Origin: Azoarcus sp. | GTDB taxonomy: Bacteria > Pseudomonadota > Gammaproteobacteria > Burkholderiales > Rhodocyclaceae | Direction: 5' to 3' | Assembly: GCA_030604735.1 (NCBI GenBank) | Contig: JAUVVG010000007.1 | Location: 53,312 to 117,311, forward strand | Length of the DNA: 64,000 bases | Shown: positions 44,970 to 53,614 of the stretch, one piece after another | Layout of the letters: each line of letters starts with the position of its first letter | Numbering within the stretch: the first letter of the stretch is position 1 | Program-made: the position numbers and the translations under genes | The notes under the pieces: model-generated | Told to the model about the DNA's origin: nothing | Seen by the model: the letters and a program-made list of their open reading frames with translations, nothing else | Databases searched by the model: none

Positions 44970-46651
44970 CCCGACGGTCCTCCCTTGATCTTGGGCAGGG
45001 GCAGGCAGATCCTGACCCACGGCATCCAGAAGAACAGCAGGTTCAGGATCGACACCATGATCATCAGCAGAATCATCGCGACCAGCGTGATGACCGGCAG
45101 ACTGAACGAGCACACCCATTGCAGCCCGTTGCCGCCGCCCGGCGCGTCCTCGGGCAAGGCGTCCGGACTTGCACCCTTGCTGAGTTTCAGGCTGTTCATC
45201 ATCGCGAAGGTATCGGCCGGCGTGATCATGCTGACCCCGCGCGCCACACCGCGCTTGAGATCCGACATCGCCGGCATCTGGATCAGGGCCGGACGACTCG
45301 CCTCCGGATCGAATGGCGTCGCAACCCGGAAGCGGGGACTGCGTGCGCCGTACTCGGCCCAGTGCAGCCGCTCGCAGCCGTCGTCATCGAGCGCACGGAC
45401 GAATGGGACGATCTGAAACAGGTCGGCATCGCCACGATCGAACTTCGGCAACGGGATCTCGCGTACTTGGGCCAGTGACTGGTCGAGCAGGCGCTGGCCC
45501 AGCAGTTCGCGCATTTCCTGCGCATCGGCCGCACCGACGACCAGCGTCATGGTCGCCCCGCTTTGGCCATCGGGCATCGGCAGGGCGTGCAGCGGTGGTG
45601 CTTCGGGCAGATCAGCGGCGGCCTCGAGGACCTGCTCCTGCCGGGCGATCCAGGCGACCAGAGGATTGTCGCCACCCCGCGCGAAACAGGCCCGCAAGTA
45701 ACCCCCCAGCGATGTGACCCGTCCATCCGGGACCGATGGCTGCCACGCAGGCCGGTCCGGCACGTCGAAGACGAGCCGGTCGCACAGCCCGAGCAAGGCC
45801 TCGTTGTCGGCGATACCGCTTTCGCCGAGATGGTAGCGCGACACCAGCAGGCGCAGCAGCTCGAACATCGGCCTACCCGGCACGCCACCGTGCACGACCT
45901 GCGTGCCGGTGTCACCAGCCGACGTGAAACGGTCGACAGGCGTCGCCCTGACCCCGGCCGTCCGCCTGGATCGGTTGTCGTCACGATATCCGAAGGGCCA
46001 GGGCAGGGCTTTGTCCGAGGCCTCGGCGAGCGCGCGCCGGGCCTCGTCGTCGACGCCGTCCAGCGGGCGACGCAGGTAATAGGAGCCGCCCAGCGGCAGG
46101 TAGCCGAACAACAGCGTATGGCGACGACCGCCCGCATCGGTCGCGTTCAGCACATGCAGCGGATGGGTCTCCTCGCCGTTGTATGCGGGCGGATCGGGAA
46201 GACGGTGCACGATCCCGCTCGCGCACAGTCGACGATAGAGATCCGGGTCGCGCTGCTCGGTGGCGGCGGCCTGCCAGCCAAGCGCAACCCCGTCCTCGAC
46301 CATCCAGGCCTGCTCCGGGTCCGCACCCACCCGGCGGATCACGAAACCGGCCGAGCGGATCCGGTCCGGATCCAGCGCGGGCTGGCCGATCCGGTCGCAC
46401 ACGATCTCGCAGCAGAATACATGGAAGGTCTTGTGCAGCGGCAGTCGCAGGACCGGTTCGCCCCCGTCGGTCGGGCTGTCCTCGGCGATCCAGGCGGAGA
46501 ACTGAGGCTTGTCGAAACTTCGCCGCAGCACATCCTGGCGGAAGCGGTTGATGAAATCCGGATCGAGATAGCGGTGAAGACCGGACTGACCGGCAGGGGC
46601 ATAAAACGGTGCAACCAGGCGGAGGGGGTGGGACGGGCCATGCTGGATCAT
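44966..46651 (-). CDS. eCIS-encoded protein with C-terminal membrane anchor
   Basis: This protein has 561 residues. The main body (1-510) is soluble and has no recognised family; GYLPLGGSYYLRRPLDGV is an internal landmark. Residues about 518-545 form one strongly hydrophobic helix (LPVITLVAMILLMIMVSILN and onward), followed by a short basic tail LPKIKGG. This is a tail-anchor topology without signal peptide. It sits between spike and gp25 genes with GGAG before the ATG at 46651 and a 4-bp overlap at its end, so it belongs to the particle genes. It may dock the particle to a membrane (inference). Confidence 0.78.
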   Translation of the reverse strand: MIQHGPSHPLRLVAPFYAPAGQSGLHRYLDPDFINRFRQDVLRRSFDKPQFSAWIAEDSPTDGGEPVLRLPLHKTFHVFCCEIVCDRIGQPALDPDRIRSAGFVIRRVGADPEQAWMVEDGVALGWQAAATEQRDPDLYRRLCASGIVHRLPDPPAYNGEETHPLHVLNATDAGGRRHTLLFGYLPLGGSYYLRRPLDGVDDEARRALAEASDKALPWPFGYRDDNRSRRTAGVRATPVDRFTSAGDTGTQVVHGGVPGRPMFELLRLLVSRYHLGESGIADNEALLGLCDRLVFDVPDRPAWQPSVPDGRVTSLGGYLRACFARGGDNPLVAWIARQEQVLEAAADLPEAPPLHALPMPDGQSGATMTLVVGAADAQEMRELLGQRLLDQSLAQVREIPLPKFDRGDADLFQIVPFVRALDDDGCERLHWAEYGARSPRFRVATPFDPEASRPALIQMPAMSDLKRGVARGVSMITPADTFAMMNSLKLSKGASPDALPEDAPGGGNGLQWVCSFSLPVITLVAMILLMIMVSILNLLFFWMPWVRICLPLPKIKGGPSG

Positions 46652-46661
46652 CGTTTCGCTC

Positions 46662-47303
46662 CTACCAGATGTTCCCGGCGCCGGGAGAGTAAGAACTCGA
46701 TACCACCGCATTGGTGATCACGGTATCGGCCTGGACCACGCCACTGAACCTGGACATGCCGGCATTGACCTCCAGCATCGCCGCATTGATCGTCACCTTG
46801 CTTCCCTCTATGGTCACGTTCGCGCCGCTACGGATCGTGATCTCGGACGGCGTCATGGTGATGCTCTGCCCACCGAGGCTGACGTTGACCGATCCACCCC
46901 CCCCTTCGGTCACGGTAATCCGGTGTCCACTGGGTGTCTGCATCTCGATCAACGGTCCGTTCTCGTCATCGAATCGAAAAACCGAGCCGGCCGGGGTGCG
47001 GATCACGTAATGGTGTTCCGGGGTCATGGCCTCGGGTGGAACGCTGCCGAAGCCGGACCAGACACTGCCCAGCACCAGCGGGAAGTCGGGACTGACGAAG
47101 CCGATCACGACGATCTCGCCTACCCGGGGCACGAAGCTGACGCCGTATCCGGCGCCGGCAGACGGCGCGATCACGCTCGCCCAGACTTCGACCGGCAACG
47201 CATGCAGGCCGACCTTGACCCGACCGCGCTGCTCCGGATCGTGGTTATCGATCACCCGCCCCAGTTGCAGGCTGTCGAGCTGACCAGGCGCATGGGGATT
47301 CAT
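46662..47303 (-). CDS. Baseplate/spike protein V (gpV, VgrG OB-fold type)
   Basis: This protein has 213 residues. The N-terminal OB-fold (about 15-100) has GRVKVGLHALPVEVWASVIA and PRVGEIVVIGFVSPDFPLVL, the classic gp5/VgrG/gpV pattern. The C-terminal part has repeated short beta strands (ITMTPSEITIRSGANVTIEG and similar) that would form the trimeric needle. With the gp27-like protein encoded just before it, it makes the central spike. In Afp8 the two are fused, and here they overlap by 4 bp. GGAGG precedes the ATG. Confidence 0.92.
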   Translation of the reverse strand: MNPHAPGQLDSLQLGRVIDNHDPEQRGRVKVGLHALPVEVWASVIAPSAGAGYGVSFVPRVGEIVVIGFVSPDFPLVLGSVWSGFGSVPPEAMTPEHHYVIRTPAGSVFRFDDENGPLIEMQTPSGHRITVTEGGGGSVNVSLGGQSITMTPSEITIRSGANVTIEGSKVTINAAMLEVNAGMSRFSGVVQADTVITNAVVSSSYSPGAGNIW

Positions 47304-48355
47304 GCGGCCTCCAGATCGGGTCGGCTGACCCGCAGCCGGGTCTCGAAACCGGTGAGGTTGTCGAAGCGATGCACCGCCTGGTCGATGCGGTAACGGCCGT
47401 TGAAGCGCGCCGACGCACCGCGGACCGCGACCTGCTGCCCGGGCCGCAGCGAGGCCATGCCGATGCAGTGCATTTCACCGTGCACGAAGCGCCGTGCCTG
47501 CCGGCTGAAATGCCCGGTACTCCACGCCACTGCCTCGGCCTGGTTGCGCGCGAACGGTTGCGGCACGCGCTCCGCGCCCTGCCAGGCCAGGCGGCCCAGC
47601 ACCGTCGCGGCGCTTTCGCCCGCCGCGGGTGGGTCCAGATCCGCATGACTGTAGTCCGCTTCCTGGTCGAGACCGAGGTCGAATCCGCTCACCCGGGACG
47701 CGACCGGCTGATGGTTGAGGTCGGCGATCAGCCTCGCCCGGAGCACGTCGATGCTCATCGACAGCTCGATCGGCGCACCGCCGACCTCGACCCGACGGGC
47801 ATGCAACCGCCCGTCCTGCAGGCGCAACGGGACGTCGAAACCGGTCAGCAAGCGGGTCAGAAAGGCCAGATCACTCTCGTTGAGCTGATGCCAGGTACCG
47901 GTCATCAGCGAGACGTCGACGTCGGCCCCCAGCCCGGCATCGGATGCGATCGCACGGACCACGTCGTCCGGGCTGCGCTCCTCGAACACGCGGCTGTTCC
48001 GCGACCGCGCCAGCCGGTGCAGACCATCCTGGATCAACAGGACCTTGACCGGCGCGCCCTCACCGTAGCGTTCCTCGATCGCGGTGATCTCGGCGTCGAT
48101 CAGCGTCGAAGGCCTGCCGGCACGGTCGTCATCCACGGTGATCGCAATCCGGTCACCCAGCGCGATGTCATCGAAGGTGAAGCGGACGCCGCCATCCGGC
48201 GTCACGCCCCAGTTGGCGAAGTGCAGCTCGCCGTGCGCACTACCGGCCCGCGGCAGACTCAATACCATCGATCCGAGCGCCTGCCCCAGGTCCGGACGTC
48301 GCTCGCCGGCAAGCATGAAGGTGGGGCGGGTGCTGAGAAAGGCTGTTTCGCTCAT
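47300..48355 (-). CDS. gp27-like hub protein (phage late control D family)
   Basis: This 351-residue protein resembles the phage protein D/gp27 hub. RNSRVFEERSPDDVVRAIAS followed by WHQLNESDLAFLTRLLTGF is the family signature (the SDLAFL element). A later ARFNGRYRIDQAVHRFD is typical of the C-terminal tube-like domain. It forms the trimeric ring linking tube and spike. The ATG at 48355 is two bases after the DUF5908 stop and has GGTGGA upstream. A TTG two codons earlier is an alternative. Confidence 0.9.
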   Translation of the reverse strand: MSETAFLSTRPTFMLAGERRPDLGQALGSMVLSLPRAGSAHGELHFANWGVTPDGGVRFTFDDIALGDRIAITVDDDRAGRPSTLIDAEITAIEERYGEGAPVKVLLIQDGLHRLARSRNSRVFEERSPDDVVRAIASDAGLGADVDVSLMTGTWHQLNESDLAFLTRLLTGFDVPLRLQDGRLHARRVEVGGAPIELSMSIDVLRARLIADLNHQPVASRVSGFDLGLDQEADYSHADLDPPAAGESAATVLGRLAWQGAERVPQPFARNQAEAVAWSTGHFSRQARRFVHGEMHCIGMASLRPGQQVAVRGASARFNGRYRIDQAVHRFDNLTGFETRLRVSRPDLEAA

Positions 48356-48357
48356 CG

Positions 48358-48528
48358 TCAATCCACCCTCAGTCTTGCCTCACGTTCGGCCAGCAGCGCG
48401 AGCTGCTGCGCAAGCGCAAGCTCATCGGCCACGGCCGCATGTGGATCCGCTCGGACCGCGGCGTCGGCGGGACGTCCGGCGGACTCGGTGTCGCTCTCGA
48501 CGATCAGTTCCTCGATGATCACGGGCAT
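48358..48528 (-). CDS. Small DUF5908 eCIS protein
   Basis: This 56-residue protein begins MPVIIEELIVESDTES and ends in a short helical region (DELALAQQLALLAEREARL). The pattern MPV-I-EL-V at the start is that of the DUF5908 family, small proteins encoded between the tube/LysM-type and spike genes of many eCIS clusters. An excellent ribosome-binding site (GAGGAAGGA) precedes the ATG. Its role is unknown; a small structural or chaperone role fits its place in the operon. Confidence 0.8.
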   Translation of the reverse strand: MPVIIEELIVESDTESAGRPADAAVRADPHAAVADELALAQQLALLAEREARLRVD

Positions 48529-48543
48529 CAGTCCTTCCTCCAG

Positions 48544-49491
48544 TCAGTCGAAACCCACCCCGGTTCCGTTGATCCGCCCTTTCGTGTCGGCACGCGGGGT
48601 CGGGACGGTGAGGGTTGCCGAGAGCGATTGCGGTCTTGCCGGGTCCCCGAAGGCGCCCTGGATGCCGGTACCGACACTGGCCGAGGCGCCGAAGCGAAAC
48701 GCGGGCGGTGGCGCACCCGAACCCGAGCCGATAGCCACGCCAGCGGAAAGGTTCGGCACCGCCAGCGCGGCCACGGACGGCATGCGCGGCGATTCGACCC
48801 CATTGAACAAGGCGGTCTGCCGCCAGTTGCGTTGCTCGCTCGCACTCCCACCCGATGCCGGCAGGACATCCGGACGCGATGCAGCACCCGCCGGGGTGTT
48901 CGCGTCTGCACCCGCAGCGGCGAAGGCGGGGGTATCGCGCTGAGCCAGCTCGAGCTCGCGACTGCGAAACTGGTAGCGGGACTCGCTCAGGCGGAGCGCG
49001 ACCGTCGCACGCAAGGGACGCCCTTCGGGCGAGAAGAAGTCGAGGGTCTCGTCGAAGCTCTGTACCAGACCGAGAAACTCGAACGCCCCCCACTGGAACA
49101 GGCAACGCTTGGGCGCGAGAAGCTGGTCACCCTGCTCCACCGGCTTGATGAAAGTGTCGGCAATCCGGCTGGTCAGCTTGCGTACGTCGGATCCGGCCGC
49201 GACGTCTTCCGCGCTGCGGCCCTCGCCCGCCGCCCGCTCACGATGCACCCGTGCGACATCCTGGTCGATCCAGGTGGTATCGAACACGAGCTCGACGCTG
49301 AGCGTGGACGAACTCTTGTCCACGAACTGCGCGGCGCGGTTATTGCCGGCATTCCGGTTTTCCTTGAGGGTGTTCGATAGCGCGACCTTCAACGTAGCCG
49401 GATTGAACTGCACCTCGATCGCATTGGGGAGGTCCGGCGTATCCTCGGTGCCGTCGACCGGAATCAGCTTGGCGTGCTCGGGAACGATCAT
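48544..49491 (-). CDS. CIS tube/LysM-type baseplate protein (Afp7-like)
   Basis: This 315-residue protein matches the contractile injection system tube protein family (Afp7). It opens with AIEVQFNPATLKVALSNTL, and then has STLSVELVFDTTWIDQ and CLFQWGAFEFLGLVQSFDET. The second half (about 190-315) is low in structure and rich in Ala, Gly and Pro; the C-terminal LysM-like part seen in some relatives is not evident. It connects tube and hub. The ATG at 49491 has GGAGG upstream and overlaps the previous stop by 4 bp. Confidence 0.88.
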   Translation of the reverse strand: MIVPEHAKLIPVDGTEDTPDLPNAIEVQFNPATLKVALSNTLKENRNAGNNRAAQFVDKSSSTLSVELVFDTTWIDQDVARVHRERAAGEGRSAEDVAAGSDVRKLTSRIADTFIKPVEQGDQLLAPKRCLFQWGAFEFLGLVQSFDETLDFFSPEGRPLRATVALRLSESRYQFRSRELELAQRDTPAFAAAGADANTPAGAASRPDVLPASGGSASEQRNWRQTALFNGVESPRMPSVAALAVPNLSAGVAIGSGSGAPPPAFRFGASASVGTGIQGAFGDPARPQSLSATLTVPTPRADTKGRINGTGVGFD

Positions 49492-49994
49492 GTGCCGCCT
49501 CCGTCCGGTCTTTCCAGTTCCAGTCCTTCGTGCACGAGGTGCAACTCCTCGATCGCCACCTGGCTGGCGGTGGCCGACAGGTCCGGTCCCTTGAACTTGA
49601 TCGGCAGCACGCCATGGAGCTTCCAGATCATCATCGGATTGTCCTCCACGCCCTGCACACCGTGCTGGCCGCGCGACACGGTGGTGAGCGGATTTCCCAG
49701 TACCAGGATGTGTCCGATCAAACGGTAGCCGTAGTGGGCACGCCGGGTCGTGATGTCGAACCAGGACCACAAGTCGTTCAGGGTGGTGACGCCGCGCCTC
49801 AAGACCATGGGCGCGAAGCGGGTCTGGCCGCTGCGCTGGATCTCACCCCAGTTGCGTCCTCCTTCGCGGATACTCTTGGGCTCCATGGTCAGCTCGAAAC
49901 CGCTGACTTCACTGAAATAGCCACCACACAGCAGGGTCCCGCCCTCGGTATCGAACAGGCTGACCTTGAAGCGAAACGGCACGAACTCAGACAC
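49488..49994 (-). CDS. Second tail tube protein (Afp5-like)
   Basis: This 168-residue protein is of the T4 gp19/Afp tube family. It has FRFKVSLFDTEGGTLLCGGY, FSEVSGFELTMEPKSIREGG and a C-terminal VAIEELHLVHEGLELER. It is diverged from the main tube encoded 1.5 kb upstream and probably forms the first ring on the hub. The GTG at 49994 is chosen because GGAGGGG lies just upstream and the codon overlaps the previous stop. Longer frames start inside the upstream gene. Confidence 0.88.
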   Translation of the reverse strand: MSEFVPFRFKVSLFDTEGGTLLCGGYFSEVSGFELTMEPKSIREGGRNWGEIQRSGQTRFAPMVLRRGVTTLNDLWSWFDITTRRAHYGYRLIGHILVLGNPLTTVSRGQHGVQGVEDNPMMIWKLHGVLPIKFKGPDLSATASQVAIEELHLVHEGLELERPDGGGT

Positions 49995-51483
49995 CTGGCC
50001 CCTCCAGGTGCCAGCCGGCACCACGATTGATGAAAGTCAGACTCAGCCTGTCGATCGGGAACGCCGGCGCGATCTCGATCTCGAACAGCAGCACGCCTTC
50101 GCTCGCCGGCCGTCGGGTGACGCGGAACGCCTCCTGCGGCAAGGCACCGCGCAAGGCTCCGCGGGCATGCAGGCTGCGCAGAAAATCCTGAAGCAGGCGT
50201 TGCGGACGCGGATCATCCGGGTCCGAGTCGAAGACCAGTTGTTCGCCCAGTGCCTGCAAGCGCCGTTTCAGGAATCCCAGAAAACGCATCAGCTCGCCAG
50301 ACCGATACCCGTTGAATCGCGCCAGCTCGCGCCCGGCAAGATCGGATTGCGGAAGCGCCGGCACGAGCAGCCGTTCGTCGTCCACGCTGACCCGCCCGTT
50401 ACGAACCCTGAGCAGCGCGACGCCCGGATCCTCGCGCAAGCCGACCAGTGTCGCCTGGCCGATTCGCGGCCAGGGCAAGGCATCGGTCACCATCGCTCGC
50501 GCCGCCATCGACCGCCACGGCCCCGACGTCGCGGCCACCTGCGACTGGAGGCCGGCCACGATGCCCACCGCACTGCACAGACGGTGGCGAGGCCCGCGCA
50601 AGTACGGGAACAGACACTGCAGGTGGCGCAACACCTGGCCGTCACGATCGGAACGACGCCGCAAACCGGACAACAAGGCCCGGGCCGACGGATCCAGAAC
50701 GGGCACATCCAGCGTGTCGGAATACGCCAGCGGCAGCGTCATCAGGCACTGCATGTCGGGCCGGTGTCTGGCGATCGGGCCGACGATGCCGGCGAGCACG
50801 CGCTCGAGCGCGAGCGGCGGATGGGTCACCGGCAACTCGTGCGGATGGCGCCGTTCGCGATGATCATCATCGAGCTCGCTGCCGCAGGGTAGGAAGCGCG
50901 GCACCGGGTTCTCCAGCCGGACCCGCGGGATGTCCGGCAAGCGGGCCGGGATCTGCAGGCGCTCGAGGTCGGGAAAGGCGACCAGCCCGATGGACGGAAT
51001 CGACAGGACGACGTCGAGGCCGCGCAAGCCATCCTGATCATGCAATCGACTGCCGTCCGACGCCAGGAAGTGTTCGTGCGGCGACGGACCTTGCTCTGGA
51101 AGCCGGATCACCCACAGCTTCTCCCCTCCGTTGGCGAAGAAGTCGTCTACCGCCTGGGCCAGCCAGGCGCGATCGCCCGCCAGAATGCTGACGTAATCGC
51201 TTGGCGCGCGCGCGGCATCCGGAAAAATGTCGTGAAACTCCGCCGCCGCACACAGCGGTAGCGGTACATGGTGAAGCCCGGCCCGTTCGCCGGCCTGCAG
51301 CCTCTCGACCGTGGTCGAGAAGCCGGCCGCACGCATGTCCTCCAGCGCGGCCGGCAAGGCGAGCAGCCGCTCCGGTCTGCTTCGGCCCGGGCAGTGCCCG
51401 AGCATGGCGACCTCGAGTACCGCTGCCGCCCGACGGGTCGGCCGGGGTGTGAGCGCGATACGCGATCCGAGCAGGGTCTGCAC
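49987..51483 (-). CDS. Divergent tail sheath protein (second sheath)
   Basis: This sheath-like protein has about 498 residues. SILAGDRAWLAQAVDDFFAN and GGEKLWVIRL match the N-terminal sheath domain. The C-terminal domain has VGIVAGLQSQVAATSGPW, FNGYRSGELMRFLGFLKRR and SLHARGALRG, similar in order to sheath proteins. The start is uncertain: no ATG fits. A GTG at 51483 is used here, while the frame stays open to the tube stop at 51507 and beyond. It resembles the Afp4-type terminal sheath. Confidence 0.78.
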   Translation of the reverse strand: MQTLLGSRIALTPRPTRRAAAVLEVAMLGHCPGRSRPERLLALPAALEDMRAAGFSTTVERLQAGERAGLHHVPLPLCAAAEFHDIFPDAARAPSDYVSILAGDRAWLAQAVDDFFANGGEKLWVIRLPEQGPSPHEHFLASDGSRLHDQDGLRGLDVVLSIPSIGLVAFPDLERLQIPARLPDIPRVRLENPVPRFLPCGSELDDDHRERRHPHELPVTHPPLALERVLAGIVGPIARHRPDMQCLMTLPLAYSDTLDVPVLDPSARALLSGLRRRSDRDGQVLRHLQCLFPYLRGPRHRLCSAVGIVAGLQSQVAATSGPWRSMAARAMVTDALPWPRIGQATLVGLREDPGVALLRVRNGRVSVDDERLLVPALPQSDLAGRELARFNGYRSGELMRFLGFLKRRLQALGEQLVFDSDPDDPRPQRLLQDFLRSLHARGALRGALPQEAFRVTRRPASEGVLLFEIEIAPAFPIDRLSLTFINRGAGWHLEGPGV

Positions 51484-51506
51484 GAGGGGATCCCCGATCG
51501 GCCCGA

Positions 51507-51962
51507 TCAGCTCTGCTCGATATGCTCGACCGACAACACCAGCTCTTCCATCGCGACATCGCTGCCGCCCTTGGCGGTCAGCGTCGGACCGGTCCATTTG
51601 ATGGGCATGGCGTTGATCAGCTTCCAGCTCAGCACCGTGCCCGAGCGGTCTTCACTGACCAGGTTGATCACCACATTGCGTTTGGCCTTGACGTCCCCGG
51701 CGCGGATCTGGTCGAGCCAGTTGTAGATGTTCTCGGCGCCGATCACGCCGCGCTTCAAGGTCACGTCGCCGGCCTTGTGGATGGCCGGCACCTTGCTGAC
51801 ATAATTGGTCTTGGCGTTGCCATTGCGGTACTCCGCCACCGTGATCTCGGCGTTGAGCCCCGACACTTCCGCAAACCCCCCCTGCACCTCACCCTCGGTG
51901 CCGTCGCCGAGATTTACCAGGAAATTGAATACCCCGTAAGGGGTCTCTCTGAGTTCAGCCAT
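51507..51962 (-). CDS. Main tail tube protein (Afp1-like)
   Basis: This 151-residue tube protein has FNFLVNLGDGTEGEVQGGFA and AEVSGLNAEITVAEYRNGN, then KRGVIGAENIYNWLDQIRAG and the closing VAMEELVLSVEHIE. These are the standard features of the gp19/Hcp-like tube family. It probably forms the stacked hexameric inner tube. A GGGAGGA ribosome-binding site suggests high expression, as expected for the major particle protein. It lies 35 bp after the sheath gene. Confidence 0.94.
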   Translation of the reverse strand: MAELRETPYGVFNFLVNLGDGTEGEVQGGFAEVSGLNAEITVAEYRNGNAKTNYVSKVPAIHKAGDVTLKRGVIGAENIYNWLDQIRAGDVKAKRNVVINLVSEDRSGTVLSWKLINAMPIKWTGPTLTAKGGSDVAMEELVLSVEHIEQS

Positions 51963-51997
51963 GATTCGGTCCTCCCTTGTCGGTGGGTGCTAGGGGA

Positions 51998-53593
51998 TCA
52001 GGCGTCGGCCGTCTTCTGGCCAATGCGGAAGATCACGAATTCGGCCGGACGCAGCGGCGCGACGCCGATTTCACACACCAGACGGCCATTGTCGAGATCG
52101 TTCTGGGTCATCGTGCTCCGGTCGCAGCGCACGAAATAGGCCTGCTTGGGTGAAGAGCCCAGCAGACGTCCGTTGAACCATTCGTTGTAGAGGAAATCCT
52201 CGACCGTGGTGCGCACATTCGCCCACAGACGTTCGCCGTTCGGCTCGAACACGACCCACTGGGTCGACTTGTCGATCGAGCGCTCGAGGTACAGGAAGTA
52301 GCGGCGGACATTGACGTACTTCCATTCGGGGTCGCTGGACAGGGTACGGCCACCCCAGACCCGATGCCCCCGTCCAGGGAAGGAGCGCAGGCAGTTGATC
52401 CCGACCGGGTTCAGCAACTCCTGCTGGAACCGGTTGATCTCCTGGGCGAAGCGCAGTGCGCCTATCACCGGTTCGTTGGCGGGCGCCTTGTGCACGCCGC
52501 GCTGCACATCGGTACTGGCATACACACCCGCGACGAAACCGGCCGGGGGAACCTGTATCGTATCGGTGACACGGCGCGGATCGGCAACGACGACCCACGG
52601 GTAGTAGAGCGCGAGCCGGGAGTCGTCGAAATTGTCACGGAAGCTGCGGATTTCCGAGATCGACATGCCTTCGCGGGCATCGACGATACCGACGCGGTAG
52701 CGCATCTTGCGGCAATGACGCTGCATCTCGACGACCGTGCCCCGATGAGCGGTCTCGCCCATCGCGCTCGCGGCCGGCGCCATCACGATCGCGATGTCCT
52801 CGATGTCTTCGAGGGCGGCGAAGCCACTGCTTCCGCTGACCAGGTTCACGCTACCGGCGAAATCGCTCGCGGTCGGCACCGCACCATCCGTGCCACCGGC
52901 CAGCGTGATCAGGAAGCGCGGACCTTCCACCGACAGCGGTCCGGGCGTCACCGCCGTGGCGTCGAACAGGCTGTTCAGCGCGGTACCGATGGTCTCCGTC
53001 GTTGCCTCGTCACCGAGCGCGCAGCTGATCGGGCTGGACAGGAAATCATGGCGCTTGTTCGGAAAAGCCGGCAGGATCGCAGCCAGGCTGTTCGCCGCGG
53101 CCGGATCGGTCGATACGCCACCGTAGGTATAGATCGCCGGCCCGTCCGGTCCGCCGGTCCGTACCGTGATGTCGAACAGTGTCCGCTCGGCATTGCGCCA
53201 ATCGATCTCCAGTGTGACATTGCCCATCGCACCGGGAAAGCGGGCGCTGAAGCTGACGATACCGTCGGCATCGGCCACACTGGCGGCAGTCGGTGCAGTG
53301 GCGGTACTGGCGATTCGCGCTACGAAGAGCTGCTTGCCGCCACCATCGAAAAACGCCTTTGCCGCCAGCGCAGTATGGTTCAGCACGCCATTGCCACCCA
53401 GATTCAGGTCGAGTACATCACCGTAAACCCGCGAGAACTCTCCGAAGCTGGTGACGACTTCCGGTACCCCGGTCAGCGGCCCGTAACGGGTCGGGCCGAC
53501 GATTCCGGCGACGCTGGTACCAACGCCCTCGATCGACTTGGCGCGGAAGCTGACCTCCTCGACGAATACACCGGGTGCAAGATATTCAGGCAT
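51998..53593 (-). CDS. Tail sheath protein (Afp2/3-like)
   Basis: This 531-residue contractile sheath protein has the N-terminal attachment strand (APGVFVEEVSFRAKSIEGVG) and TSVAGIVGPTRYGPLTGVP. It also has AKAFFDGGGKQLFVARI and, in the C-terminal core, VWGGRTLSSDPEWKYVNVRR and RCDRSTMTQNDLDNGRLVC. These are the regular sheath landmarks. The sheath contracts to drive the tube through a membrane. The ATG is preceded by GGGGAGAAG. It is one of the most strongly conserved proteins of the cluster. Confidence 0.95.
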   Translation of the reverse strand: MPEYLAPGVFVEEVSFRAKSIEGVGTSVAGIVGPTRYGPLTGVPEVVTSFGEFSRVYGDVLDLNLGGNGVLNHTALAAKAFFDGGGKQLFVARIASTATAPTAASVADADGIVSFSARFPGAMGNVTLEIDWRNAERTLFDITVRTGGPDGPAIYTYGGVSTDPAAANSLAAILPAFPNKRHDFLSSPISCALGDEATTETIGTALNSLFDATAVTPGPLSVEGPRFLITLAGGTDGAVPTASDFAGSVNLVSGSSGFAALEDIEDIAIVMAPAASAMGETAHRGTVVEMQRHCRKMRYRVGIVDAREGMSISEIRSFRDNFDDSRLALYYPWVVVADPRRVTDTIQVPPAGFVAGVYASTDVQRGVHKAPANEPVIGALRFAQEINRFQQELLNPVGINCLRSFPGRGHRVWGGRTLSSDPEWKYVNVRRYFLYLERSIDKSTQWVVFEPNGERLWANVRTTVEDFLYNEWFNGRLLGSSPKQAYFVRCDRSTMTQNDLDNGRLVCEIGVAPLRPAEFVIFRIGQKTADA

Positions 53594-53614
53594 GGTCTTC
53601 TCCCCTCGGTTGAT

